Positions 58,183 through 62,000 of a stretch of DNA of 62,000 bases are shown here, piece after piece; position 1 is the stretch's first letter, and each line of letters starts with the position of its first letter. The notes under the pieces were generated by a model, which saw only the letters and a program-made list of their open reading frames with translations, was not told the DNA's origin and ran no database searches. Where the stretch lies: contig CM022670.1 in NCBI GenBank assembly GCA_012295275.1, positions 24,691,755 to 24,753,754 of the forward strand, in the 5' to 3' direction. The position numbers and the translations under genes were made by a program. The DNA comes from Chrysomallon squamiferum (taxonomy: Eukaryota > Mollusca > Gastropoda > Neomphalida > Peltospiridae).

Positions 58183-58715
58183 AATTAAGGTAATTATGAC
58201 GAGACCATTTAGTTCCACTATATTTTGTTTTCAAAATATTGCTTTGCTTATAAAGTAAAATACCTTGTCAAATGTTAAAACGTTTTATTATTGAAAAATT
58301 ATATTAATGTATGCATTCTATGCATTGTATTGTACCGTAATGTAATGTACGTTTATTTGGAAAAATAGTTTTCAAAAAAAAAAAAAAATTTTAAAAATTT
58401 TAAAAAAATAAAATAAAATATTTGAAATAATTTACTTCAGTTTTCAATAAAGGTACTGTATATATTATGAGCTTTTTAAAAAAAATTCTATTTTTTATTC
58501 TTACTGTCATTTCTTTAATGTTTTTTCTTCTTTTTTTATATTTTTGTCTTTTCTTGGTTATTAATAGGAGACATTTTATATATTTCCTATAATATTTATT
58601 CATTTATTATTGCTATTGTTATTATTATTATTATTATTATTATAATTCCATCTGTTATGAAGCACATGAATCATTTCTTCCTCAAGTATATATTACTTTT
58701 GTTTGTGTTACTTAA
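57996..58715. repeat. Foldback: inverted repeat of about 100-120 bp with SSR at the inner ends
   Basis: About 57996-58120 matches the reverse complement of about 58590-58715. Shared core: ggtaatatatacttgag with atgattcatgtgc. Inner ends are AAT/ATT and AAAT repeats; the loop has no gene. Confidence 0.75.
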
Positions 58716-59485
58716 AGCGCATTTGTGTTCACAATATATGCACACAGATATAAACACAAATATATACGAAAACACTAAACATTTTAATGTGTGCAAGACT
58801 GGATAGAAGAAATTCAATACATCTCTTCATGGTTATGATTGTGCTGTGTACATAAATCACGTATCTTATTAACTCATGTATGACATGTTTTTCTCTAACA
58901 ATCCTCCGACACACCCCGAACTATTTGCTGTTTACCTGAATCACAACTATTGATCTAGTATCACCTGGGATATTACGAACAAGGTGATACTTAACACCTC
59001 TTTGACAGAGAACACGGAAGTCAGATCACCATCTGTTTAACCAGGATGTTGACGTTCACTGGTAACATCTGATTGGTTCAGTGGACAGGGAGTAAGCTAT
59101 GTAATCCATACGGAAAACTGAAAGTTCTTTGAATTTATTCTTAATGGGTTTTCCTTCTGTATTTTTTATTATTTTTTTTTTTCCGCTATAGAAATATTTT
59201 TTAAATAGCAAGAAAAGAAATAAAAAAAAAAAAAAAAAAATAAATAAGAAATTAAAAAAATATATATTGTAACATTCAGAAACATTGTATAATGAATATT
59301 TTTTTATATTAGTTTTCAGCTGCGTAAATATCAATAAAGACGTGATGTATTCAGAAGTAAAGACACACAAATGTTCTTACAAATGTGAATCATTCCATTC
59401 ACAGACGTTTCTTTATGAGTATTTTATATTTATTTTAAACTTTCATGAACACGAACAGCAATTTTATACAGATATATGATAAGAA
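58716..59485. other. No gene recognised
   Basis: AT-rich with a poly(A) tract near 59221-59240. Confidence 0.5.
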
Positions 59486-59909
59486 GGTGACTTGAAAAAA
59501 AAAATCACAGGAAAAATGTCACAAGTTAATACAGGGGAAAATATTACAAGTAGAAAAATAATATTTATATATCCAGTTCGCTGACTGTTAAAAGAAAGTG
59601 GTATGATAGTATGCTGTTGTTCAGTTTATTGACAAGGTTACTACCACCCCTCAACCTGGCGAGTTGCTGAAGTGATTCAACGTTAGTAGGCAACAGTGAG
59701 AACCATCATCAAGCAGGATGCACTTGGTAACCCAACCCACCATGGCGACAGGTTCGTTGTGCAGCTTCAAAAGCCTTAACAATCTATGTGTGTCGAACGC
59801 ATTTAGAAAGTTTCCGAGGAATAGGCTGGAACATCTGTTTTAACCACCAACATCGAAAAATAAAGAACACTCATTGATAAAATATTTTATTTCTTAAAAT
59901 GTTGTTTCC

Positions 59910-59984
<75 letters not shown>

Positions 59985-60020
59985 TTTTTTTCGTTGCCTT
60001 TTTTACCTGTGACTTCTTAG
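59486..60020 (+). mobile_element. Shorter relative of the 51.9-kb MULE, with a (CT)n expansion
   Basis: The left end has tcacaggaaaaatgtcaca and the right end, reversed, gtcacaggtaaaaaagg. The interior 59637-59870 aligns with 52785-53005 (tactaccacc, caacctggcgagtt, accaccaacat). A (CT)n of about 70 bp lies at about 59913-59980. It lacks the FLYWCH part. Exact ends are uncertain. Confidence 0.65.
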
Positions 60021-60176
60021 CCTACATTTTATGCATGAAGTACTTATTTCTTTAAAAAAAGACAAAAATGTTTAGTCCTTCATAATTCCGTTTGGTAATA
60101 ACAACTGTTTTTCTTCTGTTTTGGTACCAGCAGTAGTCTTCCTGTAAATCAATAAAGTAAAAATAAATTAATTAAT

Positions 60177-60180
<4 letters not shown>
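60021..60180. other. Short intergenic stretch
   Basis: Nothing seen. Confidence 0.5.
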
Positions 60181-60258
<78 letters not shown>

Positions 60259-60269
60259 GGGGAGGGAGG

Positions 60270-60329
<60 letters not shown>
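60181..60329. repeat. (GA)n microsatellite
   Basis: About 149 bp with GGGA interruptions near 60246-60275. It ends only 7 bp from the putative donor of the next exon, so it would lie at the start of that intron. Confidence 0.95.
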
Positions 60330-60331
<2 letters not shown>

Positions 60332-60339
60332 AAACTTAC

Positions 60340-60488
60340 TTGTTTTTTCGGTACAGCTGCGTGAATGAACTAACTAAAATAAGTACTGCTGTTGTTATCA
60401 AGATAATCTGAGCGACGTGGACAATTTTCGTTGGCAGTTCAAGATTTTCGTTCATTTGATTCGCCAACTCATCAGTTATGACAGCGCT
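60340..60488 (-). CDS. Candidate C-terminal transmembrane exon of a CD36/SCARB-like gene
   Basis: Acceptor ctgtttcag precedes AGCGCTGTC. The frame reads [16 protein letters not shown], then a basic Lys, then a hydrophobic segment ([18 protein letters not shown]) and a basic end (LYRKN). CD36-family proteins have this arrangement after their extracellular domain: an ES/ET motif, a short acidic helix, the second transmembrane span and a basic tail. The exon either splices at AACAA|gtaagt, a consensus donor, or reads on to AAG TAA and stops. Upstream exons would lie beyond 62000. The assignment rests on a short stretch and needs a search. Confidence 0.5.
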
Positions 60489-60696
60489 CTGAAACAGACA
60501 ATTTATTAAAATGGACATTTGAAGATAGATTTGGCGTGTTTGAAAGTGTGCGCGCGCCTTCCCATATGTATGTGTATATGTATGTATGTATGTATGAATG
60601 TATTTATGTATGTATGTATGTATGTATGTATGTATGCATATATGTATGTGTGTCAGTATATATATATATATATATATATAATGTGTGTGTGAGTGG

Positions 60697-60728
<32 letters not shown>

Positions 60729-61444
60729 CCACATACATATATATGAGTAAATGACATAAGTTGTTATTCATGCTCATATGTGTTTGTTCTTTTATAACTG
60801 TACAAATATAGACATACTGAAATAAATATTGTTGGACAAAGGAATGCATTGTAAATAGATAGAACGAAGAATACAGATGTGTGGTTATGTGACTTGTCTC
60901 GCAGTACACGCAGTACAGTGTAGTTAAAAGCTAATTATTTCCATTTACACAGTCCAGAAAAATATATTACGTACACGATTTTACAAATATCGCGAATCAT
61001 TCTGTTATGGTTTGTTCACGGTTAAATCATTGCAGATGTGATAATATTTGTTGTTCAATTAGTAAAGCAAATTCAGTTTTAAATTCAGACAAATATCGTT
61101 ATGTTTTGTAGGATATCGGGAAGAAAATATATTAATAAAAATAATATTATTAAATAAATTTAATATGTATTTAAATAACCACCAGAACTCGTATCATACT
61201 ATTGCTACTGTAACTACTACTGCTGCTGTTGCAGCTGTTCCTGATGATGACGGTGGATTATGATGATGATGATGATGATAATGATGATAATAATAATAAT
61301 GATAATAATAATAAAAACAATGGTAGTTGTAGTTGTAGTTGTAGTAGAAAGTAGCATAGTATTTATAGAAGAAGTAGTGGTAGTAGTAATAGTAGCAGGA
61401 ATAAATGCTTTGTTTAAATCCATAAATTAAGTAGTTCGAAAACA
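60489..61444. other. Candidate intron or intergenic, SSR-rich
   Basis: GTAT repeats at about 60563-60655, (TA)n at about 60657-60680 and 60698-60725, and ATG/AAT-type triplets near 61260-61320. No exon recognised. Confidence 0.55.
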
Positions 61445-62000
61445 CAGTGGTACCTTGACTTACGAGTTTAATTCGTTCCGTGACCGAGCTCGTAACTCAA
61501 TTTGCACGTAAATCAAATCAATTTTCCCAACTGAAATTAATTGAAATACCATTAATCCGTTCCAGGCCCCCAAAACCACCATTTTTAAAATAAATAAATT
61601 TGTAACGTGTTTTTAAATAACAAAAATGTATTTATAAATGACAAGTATTGTATAAAAACAAAATAAAAGATAATGTAAAGAAATAAATTGGTTTTGTAAA
61701 GTGTATTTATCTTGGAGCTATACAAATTATTTTAACGCCTTTGGCTGAAGTTACAGTTTTTATCGACTCCTTCTGCTTCAATATGGTACTACGCTTATAC
61801 TGCCTACCAAGTCGACTACATGCACACCTCGCTCATGTTTTTCTATGATTTCAATCTTTAATTCAATGGACATCATCCGCTTCTTCTTCTCAGCACTGTC
61901 CTTTGCATTCACTTTCTTAGGGTCCATGGAAAGAAAAAATAAATTTGGCAAAATACTGCACAAAACGCGAGCACAACACAACAGAGACACATCAACGGCG
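61445..62000 (-). mobile_element. Pogo/Tigger element, internally deleted, cut by the window edge
   Basis: The left terminus CAGTGGTACCTTGACTTACG is typical of Tigger ends. On the minus strand, about 61930-61800 codes MDPKKVNAKDSAEKKKRM and ELKIEIIEKHERGVHVVDL, the N-terminal helix-turn-helix start of Tigger transposases. It passes a small frame disruption to ILKQKESIKTVTSAKGVK and then, with the catalytic domain missing, runs into the 3' end. Non-functional. Confidence 0.82.

Overview
The window looks like AT-rich, intron-bearing animal DNA. It has GT-AG splice sites, very long di- and trinucleotide microsatellites, and fossils of five transposon classes (hAT, MULE, mariner, pogo/Tigger, LINE). 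An OVO-type zinc-finger gene sits beside a small family of divergent rhodopsin-class GPCRs. This suits a lophotrochozoan, most likely a mollusc and perhaps a cephalopod. That placement is inference from the gene and repeat style; no marker here proves it.

Layout. At 1-2070 (+) are the last four exons of an OVO/OVOL transcription factor, whose 5' part lies outside the window. From 2.1 to 17.5 kb there is no convincing gene: a LINE fossil (4.2-4.6 kb), giant microsatellites, a 1.84-kb decayed hAT element with a perfect 8-bp target-site duplication (10.6-12.4 kb), and an inverted repeat around 13.3-16.1 kb. From 18.4 to 55.7 kb lies a cluster of four GPCR genes: A (18.5-19.4 kb, +), B (35.6-31.7 kb, -), C (46.3-43.2 kb, -) and D (55.7-53.6 kb, -). 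B, C and D share one two-exon structure: exon 1 codes the seven-helix core, a phase-2 intron follows, and a single last exon codes a long cytoplasmic tail. A lacks the tail, because a stop codon sits two codons before the homologous donor. At the right edge are a candidate last transmembrane exon of a CD36/SCARB-like gene (60.3-60.5 kb, -) and the end of a Tigger element (61.4 kb to the edge).

How the parts relate. A and C lie on the two arms of an inverted segmental duplication that includes promoter and 5' flank. More paralogous segments, also inverted, pair 23.9-24.35 with 38.4-38.86 kb, 26.2-26.7 with 51.6-53.4 kb, and 33.7-34.35 with 49.3-49.9 kb. The cluster therefore seems to have grown by inverted duplication and been reworked by transposon insertion, decay and sequence exchange. 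A 97-bp tract covering TM2 and ECL1 is almost identical in A, B and C although B is otherwise diverged, which suggests gene conversion. A, B and C also share a 17-nt upstream element. A and C have matching TATA/initiator cores and a start-stop uORF, and a decayed third copy of this promoter lies upstream of C.

The most unexplained non-coding signal is at 47.96-48.24 kb: eleven ACGT cores in 273 bp, a perfect 16-nt palindrome with a PAR-bZIP/NFIL3-type core, and a TCTCGCGAGA motif, with no recognisable gene attached. No tRNA, rRNA or CRISPR array was recognised.
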